Assembly: GCA_947628355.1 (NCBI GenBank)
Contig: CANQZO010000003.1
Location: forward strand, 1-31,302
Length of the DNA: 31,302 nucleotides
Direction: 5' to 3'
From: Candidatus Gastranaerophilales bacterium
GTDB lineage: Bacteria; Cyanobacteriota; Vampirovibrionia; Gastranaerophilales; Gastranaerophilaceae
The notes beneath the pieces were generated by a model. The model was not told the origin of the DNA. It saw only the letters and a program-made list of their open reading frames with translations, and did not search any database. Position 1 is the first letter of the stretch. Each line of letters begins with the position of its first letter. This document shows positions 7,580 to 17,059 of the stretch, one piece after another. Both the position numbers and the translations under genes were made by a program.

Positions 7580-10500
7580 TTTGCATACCTTCTCTTAGCA
7601 ATTTTCATTGATTCATCAATTATAAAATCTATATCATCAAATGTAATGTCAATCTTATTTGTGTCTTTAAACTCAAATAAAATATCTTCAATATCATTGA
7701 TAATTTTATTTTGTAAATCAGTATTTTTTATCCAATCAACATACTGATTATCCAAAATAATCTTATCTATTTTGAGTGCAAGTTCTGCAGCAGAATCTTT
7801 CGAAGCATCATATTTTTTGATTTTTTCGAAAACAACACCATAAAAAGCTTTTGCAACTTCGTTATTCAAAATAGAAATCGGAATATCATCACCAGTTCTT
7901 GTTCTAGCCATTGTTAATATTTCAGTCACTCTGCCTAAATATGCATTATCATTTTTAAGCCTTTCTGCTTCGTCCATTATTTGTTTTGAATATTTAGCAA
8001 TAGCTTCCTTTAAAAGTTCAGATAACTTTTTATAAAAAATCGGGTCATCGTCCCATTTTTCGGATATCGTACGAGAAATTCTATAAGCTATTGTATCTGC
8101 TTTTGAACGAGTACTTTGCTTCTTTTCTACTTCTGCTTTAAATTTTTCTGTATCAAAAATATCGACAGGCTCTGTTACTTGTATTATTTCATCCGAAGTA
8201 ACGTAAGTATCTATCAATTTTTGAATTTTTGCTTCATATTCTTTTCTATCAATAGATTCTGCGTAGCGAGATTTCAAAGAAACTCGTAAGTTTAAGAAAA
8301 ATTTTAAGTCATTTTTATATGTGTTAATTTTCTTTTCAGGGGTTTCCTCCAAAAACTTGAAATTACCCAAAGCAAGTTGTAAGACTTTTGAATATTGACT
8401 TAATTTATCATAGAACTTATCTCTGTCATCTTCATATTTTAAATGCTGTTCATATGCTTCAATATCGTATTTGTTTATACCGTTAAATATTTCCCACAAA
8501 TCAGAATGCAGTTGCGGTAATTTTTTAATTTCTTCTTGGGCAGATACAAGTGCACCTTGAATATCTTCTTCATCAAAATCGCCGATGTTGCTGTAAGTTA
8601 AAAGTGCTTCATCTAACTCAGTTAAAAGTCCATAATAGTCTATTATTTCACCATAATCTTTTCCTTCTTCAAGACGATTTACTCTTGCAATAGCCTGCAA
8701 AAGCCCATGTTCTTTTAATGAACGAGCAATATATAGAACTGAATTTTTAGGAGCATCAAAACCTGTTAACAATTTATCAACTACAATTAATATCTTAGGC
8801 TCCGGAGCATTTTTAAACTGATTAATAATTTGAGCATTATATTCTGATTCATTTCCAAATCTGTCCATCATTCGCTTCCAAAATTGATTTACTTCACTTG
8901 AAGTTTCTTCATAAATATCTTCGTTCCCTTCTCTTGTATCAGGTGCTGAAATAACAACTTCTGAAGTTATCATACCAAGTTCGTCTAAATATTTTTTGTA
9001 TTTTAGAGCAATTGCTTTTGATGGTGCGGTTAATTGTCCTTTGAAACCTGTTCCTTTATACTTGTGCTCAAAATGCTGACTTATATCAAGTGCAACATTC
9101 GCAATTTTTTGTTCAGCCTCATTTAAAATTCTTCTTGTACTGAATTTTTTCTTTAAATCGGCTTTTTGTTTGTCTGTCAAATCTCTTGATATAATATCAA
9201 AATATTTATCAATACTGTTTTGTGTAACATTTTGAACTGCCAATCTGCTTTCATAATACAAAGGCAATACGGCTTTATCTTCTACTGCTTGATTAATTGT
9301 ATAAGGAGTACCGATTATCCCGCCAAATTTAACGGCAGTGCTTTTTTCTTTCTTCATCAATGGAGTGCCTGTAAAACCTATATAACAAGCATTAGGAAAA
9401 ACTTTCTGCATAAGGGCATTTGCACTTCCATATTGACTGCGGTGGCTTTCATCAACAAGAACAAACACGTTCTTTGAATTATCAATAACTTTTTTCTTGC
9501 GTAATGCTGCTTGGAATTTATTAATAACAGTAGTAATTATTGTTTCTTTGTTACCTGCGATGATATTTCCTAAATCTTCTCCGCTTGTAGCTTTTTTTAC
9601 AACTTTACCGCAGGATTTAAATGTGTCTGAAATTTGTTTATCCAAGTCAATTCTATCAGTTACGATAATAACTTTAGGGTTAACAATTTCGGGTTCCAAT
9701 GATATTGCTTTTGCAAGCATAACCATAGTGAGAGATTTTCCGCTACCTTGTGTATGCCAAATTACACCTCCTTGTCTATGGTCATCTCTTATAATTTTTA
9801 TTCTTTCTAACGTATCTTGAACAGCAAAATACTGCTGATAACGAGCGATTTTCTTAATACCGGCATCAAATACTATATATTTGTATATAAGTTCTAATAA
9901 TCGTTTTGGAGAACATAAAGAATACAATAATTTATCTTGCTCTGTTACAAGCCGACCTTCGGATTCGATATTATCAAAATATTTTCTTACATATTTGAAT
10001 CTGTCTGCAAAAAGTTTATCTTTTTTTTCATTTGATAATGGCTTATTAACTAATGTTTGCAAGTCAGATTTTTTTAGTTTTTGTTCTTTCCAAGTAGCCC
10101 AAAATTTTCTTGGAGTACTTGTTGTTGCATATTGAACTTTATTGGATGTTAATGCTATCAATATTTGAGAATATTTGTATAAATGTGGAATTCCGTCTTC
10201 TTGCTGATTTCTTAAATGTTGTGATTTTGCTTCTTCTAACGGTTCTTTTATATCAGGTCTTTTACATTCAATGATACATAATGGAATACCATTTACAAAA
10301 AGAACAATATCCGGACGATATTTTTTGTCGCTTGAAGTTCTGTTTACTTCAAATTCTTCTGCAACGTGGAATACATTATTTTCAATATTATTCCAATCGA
10401 TATAGTTTATTGTAAAACTTTTTCTGTCGTTTCCGATTGATTCTTCAAAGCTCTTGCCAAGAGTTAATAAATCATAGATTTTTGAATTTGTAGTAACTAA

Positions 10501-10767
10501 ACCATCAAACATAGGAACATTGTTTATAGCATCAATTGCACCGCGAATGCTTGCAGGAGAGAATGGATAAACTTTCCCTTTAAAGTTTATCTCATTTATT
10601 TTCATAAGCTGCTGCTCTAAAATGTCTTCTAAAATTACATTACTTAATTTATCCTGACGTTCTTTTAAAACTTCTTGTGAAGTCAAATAAGTATAACCCA
10701 AATTCTGCAACAACTGAAGTGCCGGTATTTGTGATATATGATCTTCTATAAATGATGGTGTTTGCAT
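7576..10767 (-). CDS. hsdR: Type I restriction endonuclease subunit R (HsdR)
   Basis: A 1063-aa motor and nuclease subunit of a type I restriction-modification complex, which translocates DNA and cuts unmethylated target-bearing molecules. The N-terminal PD-(D/E)xK nuclease has D153 (RPDIVLF) and E167-x-K169 (IIECKRP). The SF2 translocase follows: Walker A GSGKS (341-345), DESH box (439-442), a TGTPL motif III-like stretch and the C-terminal RecA motif ending in QAIARVNR. A long helical C-terminus contacts HsdM/S. Length and motifs are complete. Two bases separate it from the CD-NTase gene upstream. Confidence 0.97.
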   Translation of the reverse strand: MQTPSFIEDHISQIPALQLLQNLGYTYLTSQEVLKERQDKLSNVILEDILEQQLMKINEINFKGKVYPFSPASIRGAIDAINNVPMFDGLVTTNSKIYDLLTLGKSFEESIGNDRKSFTINYIDWNNIENNVFHVAEEFEVNRTSSDKKYRPDIVLFVNGIPLCIIECKRPDIKEPLEEAKSQHLRNQQEDGIPHLYKYSQILIALTSNKVQYATTSTPRKFWATWKEQKLKKSDLQTLVNKPLSNEKKDKLFADRFKYVRKYFDNIESEGRLVTEQDKLLYSLCSPKRLLELIYKYIVFDAGIKKIARYQQYFAVQDTLERIKIIRDDHRQGGVIWHTQGSGKSLTMVMLAKAISLEPEIVNPKVIIVTDRIDLDKQISDTFKSCGKVVKKATSGEDLGNIIAGNKETIITTVINKFQAALRKKKVIDNSKNVFVLVDESHRSQYGSANALMQKVFPNACYIGFTGTPLMKKEKSTAVKFGGIIGTPYTINQAVEDKAVLPLYYESRLAVQNVTQNSIDKYFDIISRDLTDKQKADLKKKFSTRRILNEAEQKIANVALDISQHFEHKYKGTGFKGQLTAPSKAIALKYKKYLDELGMITSEVVISAPDTREGNEDIYEETSSEVNQFWKRMMDRFGNESEYNAQIINQFKNAPEPKILIVVDKLLTGFDAPKNSVLYIARSLKEHGLLQAIARVNRLEEGKDYGEIIDYYGLLTELDEALLTYSNIGDFDEEDIQGALVSAQEEIKKLPQLHSDLWEIFNGINKYDIEAYEQHLKYEDDRDKFYDKLSQYSKVLQLALGNFKFLEETPEKKINTYKNDLKFFLNLRVSLKSRYAESIDRKEYEAKIQKLIDTYVTSDEIIQVTEPVDIFDTEKFKAEVEKKQSTRSKADTIAYRISRTISEKWDDDPIFYKKLSELLKEAIAKYSKQIMDEAERLKNDNAYLGRVTEILTMARTRTGDDIPISILNNEVAKAFYGVVFEKIKKYDASKDSAAELALKIDKIILDNQYVDWIKNTDLQNKIINDIEDILFEFKDTNKIDITFDDIDFIIDESMKIAKRRYAK

Positions 10768-10769
10768 GT

Positions 10770-11564
10770 TTATACCTCTGGTAATAATTTTTTAATTTCA
10801 TTTTCTGCAGAAATTGGCATATTATCGTTTTCGTATTTTTTTACGTTATAAACAATATTTTTGGCACATTTAACTTTATCTTTTACCCACTGAGCAGAAT
10901 CAGATGTTGCCTCAAAATACAATATATATTTAAACAAAAAATCTTTTACACTATTTAATCCATTAAATGGGCATTGAGATATATGTTGTTCTAACGAATA
11001 AGAATTAAATGGATAATCATTACAAGAATTCCAATATTTAACAAGTCTTATCATTGGTTTAAGTTTATAATTATAATTTTTATTTTTTTCAAGTAATTCT
11101 TCGCAAATTTTATTTGGATCTGTTGGTATCCAATCAATAATATTACTCTTATCTGCTGATATATAATATGAATGATAATCCAAATATCCTTTATCAATAG
11201 CTGGTACTATATCAAATTTTATATGATTTAGTTCTAATACAACCGTTGGACAAGATTGATATTTCTTTGAATTAGGATAATATTTATCTGCAAATTGTTT
11301 TAATTTATTCAAATAAGTTTGAGGTTTTAATGTATTATCTTTAAAGACAATCATATAATCGATATCTGAATTTTCATCCATCTTACGTGGTAATATAGTT
11401 TCTCTTTTTGATGAACCAAATTGAAAAGATTCTTGAATTTCATCTCCAAAATAACATTTTAAGTTTGATTTTAAATTTAAAATAGATGTTCTAATAGAAG
11501 TTAATTCCTCCTCTTTTAATACAGCTTTTGTTGCTAAATTATCCAAATAGTTTAAAACACTCAT
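10770..11564 (-). CDS. SMODS/CD-NTase-type nucleotidyltransferase (CBASS-like)
   Basis: A 264-aa nucleotidyltransferase of the OAS/cGAS-like (SMODS) group that makes cyclic or linear oligonucleotide second messengers in CBASS-type immunity. The Pol-beta fold signature is complete: G50-S51 (FQFGSSKRETILP), the metal-binding D67 and D69 (SDIDYMIVF), and the third carboxylate D118 (IKFDIVPAI). The C-terminal helical half holds the OAS-type core (RLVKYWNSCN). Its ATG shares one base with the stop of the SLATT gene (TAATG), so synthase and membrane effector are made together. It lies inside the hsd operon, between hsdS and hsdR. The nucleotide product cannot be read from sequence. Confidence 0.87.
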   Translation of the reverse strand: MSVLNYLDNLATKAVLKEEELTSIRTSILNLKSNLKCYFGDEIQESFQFGSSKRETILPRKMDENSDIDYMIVFKDNTLKPQTYLNKLKQFADKYYPNSKKYQSCPTVVLELNHIKFDIVPAIDKGYLDYHSYYISADKSNIIDWIPTDPNKICEELLEKNKNYNYKLKPMIRLVKYWNSCNDYPFNSYSLEQHISQCPFNGLNSVKDFLFKYILYFEATSDSAQWVKDKVKCAKNIVYNVKKYENDNMPISAENEIKKLLPEV

Positions 11565-12055
11565 TATTTCTTCTCCTTATCGACTTCAAAATCTGCTTCA
11601 CCATTTTTTATGCCTTTTTGTGCTGTTTTATATCCGGATTGGGATGGTTGAGGATTTACTGTATTATAATCATCAAGGACATCTCCGTATCTTTTAATTT
11701 CTTTCATTGCTTTTTCATTATCTAAAATTAAAAGCTCAATATTTTTAAAACGTCTAACTTGATTTTTTAATGCTAAATATTTATCAGCTGCCAATTTATG
11801 AGTTTTAGTACAATCTGTCGGATGTATACAAGCTTGAACTGCAGCTAATATTGCGGTAAAAATAGCCGGAATTGTTTTGTATTCCTCTGGTACAAAAACA
11901 GTAATTGCCGCAATTACTGCAATAGGAATATTTAAACATAAATTACATATATTCCATTCTTTACTGGTGTTATAATGACTTTTTGAAGAATATTCACAAC
12001 ATTCTTCTATTCTATCAGCCTCTTTTATTATTTCCTTTTGTAATATTTCATCCAT
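11564..12055 (-). CDS. SLATT-domain two-transmembrane effector
   Basis: A protein of about 163 aa with an N-terminal helix, two hydrophobic segments (around ICNLCLNIPIAVIAAITVFV and AIFTAILAAVQACI) and the characteristic following stretch HKLAADKYLALKNQVRRF. This is the layout of SLATT (SMODS and SLOG-associating 2TM) proteins, predicted membrane effectors that oligomerise or open pores when a nucleotide signal is made. ATG 12061 lies only two bases from GGAG; the second ATG (12055) has the normal eight-base spacing and is preferred. It precedes and overlaps the CD-NTase gene by one base. Membrane toxicity is inferred from the family. Confidence 0.82.
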   Translation of the reverse strand: MDEILQKEIIKEADRIEECCEYSSKSHYNTSKEWNICNLCLNIPIAVIAAITVFVPEEYKTIPAIFTAILAAVQACIHPTDCTKTHKLAADKYLALKNQVRRFKNIELLILDNEKAMKEIKRYGDVLDDYNTVNPQPSQSGYKTAQKGIKNGEADFEVDKEKK

Positions 12056-12068
12056 TAACATTTCTCCT

Positions 12069-13304
12069 TTATACTTTTACCCTAATCTGACCAGTGAGAA
12101 GTTTTTGCATTAAGCCTTTTTTCTGTTCTTTTAACTTCTCTAATTTAAAATTTAATATTTGAATTTCTTCATCGTAACAATTTAAAATCTTTCCTATTCT
12201 TTTTTGCTCTTCTATTGGCGGATAAGGAATCTTAACACTGCTCAAATCAGAATAGGATATTTGCTTCCCATCCCTTATTCCGATAACTGATATAGATAGA
12301 TATTTTTCAATAAACTTGTAAGATTTAAAAAAGTGCCGATAAAAATCCTTGTCTATTTCAATAATATTTTTTAGTACTGTATAAGCAGGGCTTAAAATAC
12401 CTCTATATTTTGAATACTCAAGTCCTCCTTGAAAAGAACGTAAACTTATTACAAAGTCACCAACTTCAATTAATTTATATCCTTCAAGACTTCCTTCCGG
12501 AGACATTACTTTTCCATTCAACATATCTCGGGGAATTACACCATTTTCTTGTGTTGCAGATAACAATCTTTCTTTCGGACAATTTTTTTTGCAAAAATCT
12601 TCAAATATTTTATCAAATCGCAACATTTGCCAAGAACTTTTTTCAAAAAATAGTCTCTGTATTGCTCCTTTTTTTGAAATTTCTTTTTGTTCAATGAGTT
12701 TTTCTAAAATTTCAATTCCGTCATCCCAAGCCGACAATATCTCCGCAATATTGTCCTGTTCTCGAATTGGAGGTAATGGAACTAAATATTTTTTATAATC
12801 ATAACTTGTAAAACTTGCTTGATTAACAGCAGGTTTTGCAATTGCTTGAATAAAATATTTATATCTATCAGTAAATGTATGTTCTAAAAAGATTTTGGAA
12901 TTAATTTTTTTATTTAGCTTTATTCGCATTAAATTTGTTGTAAAAATAGTATCTCTATTTAGCTTGTTTTCAAATATGGCACACTTACCAATTTGTGCTA
13001 TACTATTTATAAAATTTAACAAGATATCTCCATTGTCTAAATAATAGTTTTCTGTTTTTGCACCTTGATTATCCTGTTTGTACCAATATTTAATTTCATT
13101 CCAGTTAATCATACCACTTTCTACATTATTTGAACGTAACACAGGCAATCCAATATCATAATCAGATAATTTACGAGATAATCCACTTTGAGTATTTGAA
13201 AACAAGTCTCCAATATTAATAACATCCCAATCTTCAGGAATCCAGCCAAGTTTTGTTTTCTTATAACCTTTTTTATTTTCAGTTTTTTGAATTACTTTTG
13301 TCAT
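12069..13304 (-). CDS. hsdS: Type I restriction specificity subunit HsdS
   Basis: A 411-aa DNA-recognition subunit with two target recognition domains. TRD1 (about 15-185) is followed by the first conserved coiled-coil spacer (NIAEILSAWDDGIEILEKLI...), and TRD2 (about 225-365) by the second (RIGKILNCYDEEIQILNFKL...QKLLTGQIRVKV). The phrase PLPPIREQ and its repeat PYPPIEEQK mark the usual end of each TRD. Such a protein reads a bipartite DNA site whose sequence cannot be deduced here. It is separated from HsdM by RhuM and a DUF6680-like gene, with only a few bases between genes. Confidence 0.95.
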   Translation of the reverse strand: MTKVIQKTENKKGYKKTKLGWIPEDWDVINIGDLFSNTQSGLSRKLSDYDIGLPVLRSNNVESGMINWNEIKYWYKQDNQGAKTENYYLDNGDILLNFINSIAQIGKCAIFENKLNRDTIFTTNLMRIKLNKKINSKIFLEHTFTDRYKYFIQAIAKPAVNQASFTSYDYKKYLVPLPPIREQDNIAEILSAWDDGIEILEKLIEQKEISKKGAIQRLFFEKSSWQMLRFDKIFEDFCKKNCPKERLLSATQENGVIPRDMLNGKVMSPEGSLEGYKLIEVGDFVISLRSFQGGLEYSKYRGILSPAYTVLKNIIEIDKDFYRHFFKSYKFIEKYLSISVIGIRDGKQISYSDLSSVKIPYPPIEEQKRIGKILNCYDEEIQILNFKLEKLKEQKKGLMQKLLTGQIRVKV

Positions 13305-13307
13305 TTA

Positions 13308-13802
13308 TTATCCTTTATTATTTTCCTGTTGTTGATAACCATACAAAGCAGAACTTGCAATAGCTAAATTATATTCTTTAATCGTTGAATCAGCTTGTAT
13401 TTGGTTATTAAGCCATACAGGATAGTATGGTTGTTGTATTGCATCCCAGGTGATTTTTTCTTTATATCCAACATCTACGACAATTGATTCAATTAGTTTT
13501 GTGAGCATCATATGACTTTTAGAAATATCAAAATTTGGTTGGTTATATGCTTCATACAAGTCTTTATATGCAGCTTTGACTTTTGGACTATCTGCAAATA
13601 TTATATCTATTGTATTTAGAGCATTAACATATTCTATACTATTGGCAAGAACTCTTCTGGCCATTAATGTTTTAAGAATTTCTATTTTTTCTTTTCTTTT
13701 TTCATAATTTATTTGTATTCTGTGCGATATAAATAATGCTATTATCGGAGATAATATGATTGCAATTATATTTATTAATGTCACTATATTTATTACTGTC
13801 AT
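13308..13802 (-). CDS. DUF6680-like single-pass membrane protein
   Basis: A 164-aa protein with one N-terminal hydrophobic helix (about 4-24) followed by a basic cytoplasmic segment, RIQINYEKRKEKIEILKTLM. The pattern continues with MARRVLANSIEYVNALNTIDIIF. This resembles the DUF6680 family, small membrane-anchored proteins often found among defence and restriction genes with no known function. Its start overlaps the RhuM stop (TAATG), placing it firmly in the hsd operon. The family name is from memory and moderately certain; function is unknown. Confidence 0.7.
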   Translation of the reverse strand: MTVINIVTLINIIAIILSPIIALFISHRIQINYEKRKEKIEILKTLMARRVLANSIEYVNALNTIDIIFADSPKVKAAYKDLYEAYNQPNFDISKSHMMLTKLIESIVVDVGYKEKITWDAIQQPYYPVWLNNQIQADSTIKEYNLAIASSALYGYQQQENNKG

Positions 13803-14884
13803 TATATCTTCTCCTTATCCTTTTTATTTATTCGTTTAATTTCTTCAATTTCTTTTGCAAACTCAATATCAGAGTCTATGATTTCTTGATGTCTGCGTTT
13901 TTCATCATATTTATGATATTCAGCTTTTGCTTTCTTTTCTGCCAACTCTTTGGAAATTTTACCTTTGTGAGTTAATATTTCCATTTCGTTGAGGCTCAAA
14001 AGTCCATCAAGTTTTGTAGCCCAATCAACCATTGTCATTGGAATTCTGCGTTCTGCTTGCAATTCTGCATAATCAAGATACATAACAGTCAATCGGTCAA
14101 GCTTTTCCATCTCATCTTTTTTGAGATAATTCTTAGCAATAACTACATCCGGAGCAAGTAACTTTTTGCCATTCCAAGTCGTTAAGCCCATATTGATTTC
14201 ATCTGCATTTGCTCTTGAATGTATAATTTCTGCAGCTGTTTGACCTGTAACAGCCCAAAGCATCTTGTTCTGAACCATTGCAAAGAAATCACGTGTAACA
14301 TCCGCTGTTTTATCATAATCAACACTCGTTGCATAAATATCTTTAATCTTTGCATAGAAGCGTTTTTCACTCGCACGAATTTCACGAATTTCTTTTAGTA
14401 GCTCTTCAAAATAATCTTTGCCTTCCGGATTTTTCAAATATTCTGTATTGATAGTAAATCCTTTAATCAAATATTCTTTTATTCTTTGAGTTGCCCATTG
14501 TCTGAATTGAGTACCTCTTAATGATTTTACTCTGTAGCCAACAGAGATAATCATATCCAAACTGTAAAAAGATATTTCGCGTGAAACCTCGCGCCCGCCC
14601 TCATTTTGAACTATCCGGAAATTCCGGATAGTTGAAAAGTCCTGCGGAAGCTCATTTTCTGAGAACACATTAAGGATATGTTCGTTAATAGTTCTTATGT
14701 CTTTTTGAAAAAGCTCAGCCATTAATTTCTGAGAAAGCCAAACAGTTTCATCAATTAATCTAACTTGTATCTGCTTTTTACCATCAGGAGTTGTATAAAT
14801 TAAGAACTCACCAAGTGAATCTTCAGAATTAATTAGGTTATTCTTATTTTCTTCCGGTAAATTTTTTTCGTCATCTTTATCCAT
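13802..14884 (-). CDS. rhuM: RhuM family protein
   Basis: A 360-aa protein of the virulence RhuM family, named for a Salmonella pathogenicity-island gene. Recognisable blocks are the N-terminal 'VRLIDETVWLSQKLMAELF' with following NEH, the central SLDMIISVGYRVKS...FRQWAT, and the C-terminal MYLDYAELQAERRIPMTM block. The N-terminal part resembles a KilA-N/BRO-like DNA-binding module, but the molecular role is unknown. RhuM genes are often inserted between hsdM and hsdS, as here. The start overlaps hsdM by 8 bases. The charged C-terminal tail (KEIEEIKRINKKDKEKI) is probably helical. Confidence 0.9.
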   Translation of the reverse strand: MDKDDEKNLPEENKNNLINSEDSLGEFLIYTTPDGKKQIQVRLIDETVWLSQKLMAELFQKDIRTINEHILNVFSENELPQDFSTIRNFRIVQNEGGREVSREISFYSLDMIISVGYRVKSLRGTQFRQWATQRIKEYLIKGFTINTEYLKNPEGKDYFEELLKEIREIRASEKRFYAKIKDIYATSVDYDKTADVTRDFFAMVQNKMLWAVTGQTAAEIIHSRANADEINMGLTTWNGKKLLAPDVVIAKNYLKKDEMEKLDRLTVMYLDYAELQAERRIPMTMVDWATKLDGLLSLNEMEILTHKGKISKELAEKKAKAEYHKYDEKRRHQEIIDSDIEFAKEIEEIKRINKKDKEKI

Positions 14885-16376
14885 TTATCCCAAGCTCCTT
14901 TAAGTATCCTTTCATTTTTGATTGAACGTCAGCCAACTGTTTTTCAAGGTTTTCAATTTCCTTTTGTGTAGCCTGAATATCAATTTCTGCTTCTTCCTCA
15001 AAGGTATCAACATAACGAGGAATATTCAGGTTATATTCGTTTTCTTTAATTTCATCCAAAGTTGCAAGATAAGAGTATTTTTCAATTGTTTCACGTTTTT
15101 TATATGTTTGAACAATTTTTTCAATATCCGAATCACGCAATATATTATGATTTTTACCTGATTCATATTCTCGTGAGGCATCTATAAACAAGATGTCATT
15201 ATTTTTTCGGTTCTTCTTAAACACCAGGATTGCAGCCGGAATTCCTGTTCCATAAAATAGATTTTGCGGCAAACCAATTACAGCATCTAAGAAATTATCA
15301 TTTTCAATAAACTCTTTTCTGATTTTACCTTCTGCACCTTCTCTAAACAGAACCCCGTGAGGCACAACAACCCCGACTTTACCGCCATCAGCAACTGCGG
15401 TTTCAATCATATGTGAAATAAATGCATAATCCCCTCTATTTTTAGGCGGAACACCTCTCCAATAGCGGTTGAATCTGTCAGAAGTAGCATTTTCTGCACC
15501 CCATTTATCCAGAGAGAATGGAGGATTTGCAACAACTACATCAAATTTCATCGTTGTGTCACCTTCAATAAGTTTAGGATTATTCAAGGTGTCGCCCCAT
15601 TCAATTCGTGCATTATCTTTGCTGTGCAAAAACATATTCATCTTACATAATGCCCAAGTGCTGCCGTTGCTTTCTTGCCCGTATAAAGAATAATTATCTG
15701 AACCAACTTCATTTGCAGCCTTTATTAAAAGTGAACCGGAACCGCAGGCAGGATCACAAATCCTGTCGCATTCTTTAGGTTCGACTAATTTTGAAAGCAA
15801 AACAGATACTTGTGATGGTGTATAAAACTCTCCGCCTTTTTTACCGGCACCGGCAGCAAATCTTGCAATCAAGTACTCGTAAACATTGCCAATTATGTCA
15901 GATTTACCAACTTTTGAAGGTCTTAAATCTAATCTTGGGTCAGAAAAGTCTTCTATTAGATTTTTTAAGCGAGCATTTCTTTCTTTTGTTTCACCTAATT
16001 GCATGTCTGAGTTAAAATCAATATTGCGGAACACGCCTTCAAGTTTGGCTTTGTTATCTTCTTCAATTTTTTCTAATGCTTGATTTATTAACTGTCCGAT
16101 TTGGTTATCGTTTCTATGTTTGAACAAATAATCATAAGTACAGGTTTCGTCTAATTTGAATCTTTCTCTTTCAAGACGCCTTTTTATCCTTTCTGTATCA
16201 GTGCCGAATTCTTTCTTTAGTTCTTCATACTTATCTTTCCAAACATCACTAATGTATTTGATAAATAAAAATACCAAAATATAATTTTTGTATTCAGAAG
16301 GATCTACAACGCCTCTAAAAGTGTCACATGCCTTCCATACAATGTTGTTAATTTCATCTTGGTTGATTACTGCCAT
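14877..16376 (-). CDS. hsdM: Type I restriction modification DNA methyltransferase HsdM
   Basis: A 499-aa adenine-N6 methyltransferase subunit that protects host sites and forms the M2S core of the complex. The N-terminal HsdM helical domain (about 5-140) is followed by the SAM-binding motif DPACGSGS (208-215) and the catalytic NPPF motif (284-287), both intact. The C-terminus is a long coiled coil (IDIQATQKEIENLEKQLADV) that packs against HsdS. It starts ten bases after the short HsdS-like gene and overlaps the RhuM gene at its end. All expected parts are present. Confidence 0.97.
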   Translation of the reverse strand: MAVINQDEINNIVWKACDTFRGVVDPSEYKNYILVFLFIKYISDVWKDKYEELKKEFGTDTERIKRRLERERFKLDETCTYDYLFKHRNDNQIGQLINQALEKIEEDNKAKLEGVFRNIDFNSDMQLGETKERNARLKNLIEDFSDPRLDLRPSKVGKSDIIGNVYEYLIARFAAGAGKKGGEFYTPSQVSVLLSKLVEPKECDRICDPACGSGSLLIKAANEVGSDNYSLYGQESNGSTWALCKMNMFLHSKDNARIEWGDTLNNPKLIEGDTTMKFDVVVANPPFSLDKWGAENATSDRFNRYWRGVPPKNRGDYAFISHMIETAVADGGKVGVVVPHGVLFREGAEGKIRKEFIENDNFLDAVIGLPQNLFYGTGIPAAILVFKKNRKNNDILFIDASREYESGKNHNILRDSDIEKIVQTYKKRETIEKYSYLATLDEIKENEYNLNIPRYVDTFEEEAEIDIQATQKEIENLEKQLADVQSKMKGYLKELGING

Positions 16377-16386
16377 ATTTTATCTC

Positions 16387-16977
16387 CTAATATTTTTGTA
16401 ATTCTTTTTCGATAATTGCACGATATAATAAATTTTTATTATCTGCAATCTTTATAAATAGTTCTTTTTCCTGCTTCGCGCATTCTTCTATATTTGAAAT
16501 GATCTTTTGGGTTTTTAGAGGTATTAAGGGAATCTCCAATGTTTCTAGTGTTGTTTTGCTCACATTTGCAATTGTAACCCCCGTTGCTTGACCTGCACCT
16601 TTTGAAAAATGATTTTTGGCTATTGCACTATTTAACCAAGAGCAAACATATTCCGGTAAAAAATTTTTATCTGTAACCCTTATAATGTGACATGAAGCTG
16701 TAACAGTTGTATTTGGAGGAATAGTGTCAATTAGCACAGCAGTATTATTAAGCCCTTTTGCTTTAAATAAAATATCTCCCGGCATGATAATTTCTTCTGA
16801 TTTAATATCGTTTAACTGTATTTTTTTTATATCTTTTTCTGAAATACGCACTATACCAGCAGTAGAAATAGCATCCATATTAAGCAAGTTTATATTTCCG
16901 TCAGTATTATAGGGTATCTTGCACCTAAAAACATGCCCTGTTATAATGATAGATATATTTTTAAAGTATTTGATCAT
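16387..16977 (-). CDS. Half-size HsdS-like protein with one target recognition domain
   Basis: A 196-aa protein with a single TRD-type fold. It has the blocks IIMPGDILFKAKGLNNTAVL and 'GQATGVTIANVSKTTLETLEIPLIPL', then a spacer helix KTQKIISNIEECAKQEKEL, as in one half of HsdS. It could dimerise to form a symmetric specificity unit, or swap TRDs with the full HsdS further down the operon. It is the first gene of the operon, with the promoter and repeated operator just upstream. It ends in TAG, followed by GGAG for hsdM. Whether it is an active specificity subunit is uncertain. Confidence 0.75.
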   Translation of the reverse strand: MIKYFKNISIIITGHVFRCKIPYNTDGNINLLNMDAISTAGIVRISEKDIKKIQLNDIKSEEIIMPGDILFKAKGLNNTAVLIDTIPPNTTVTASCHIIRVTDKNFLPEYVCSWLNSAIAKNHFSKGAGQATGVTIANVSKTTLETLEIPLIPLKTQKIISNIEECAKQEKELFIKIADNKNLLYRAIIEKELQKY

Positions 16978-16998
16978 GCTTTACTCCTAAAAATTATA

Positions 16999-17022
16999 GT
17001 CGTAAATTGTTATACTCATAAT
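16999..17022 (-). repeat. Proximal operator-like repeat overlapping the hsd promoter
   Basis: This 24-base copy matches 17060-17083 at 21 of 24 positions. It covers the downstream part of the -10 element and the predicted transcription start, the classic position for a repressor. The core contains TTATACTCATAA, with TTAT/ATAA dyad ends. Confidence 0.6.
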
Positions 17023-17049
17023 ATATCATGATGAATTGATGTTTGTCAA
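17020..17049 (-). promoter_or_regulatory. Sigma70-type promoter of the hsd operon
   Basis: On the minus strand, a consensus TTGACA (17044-17049) is separated by 18 bases from TATATT (17020-17025). The -10 box is preceded by TGA, giving an extended -10. Predicted initiation is near 17013, about 35 bases before the ATG at 16977. Confidence 0.75.
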
Positions 17050-17059
17050 GATTATTTTC

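Noticed and set aside
9220..10135. Plus-strand open frames inside hsdR
   Set aside because: They are shadows of a complete 1063-aa HsdR with all motifs, and have no ribosome binding sites of their own.
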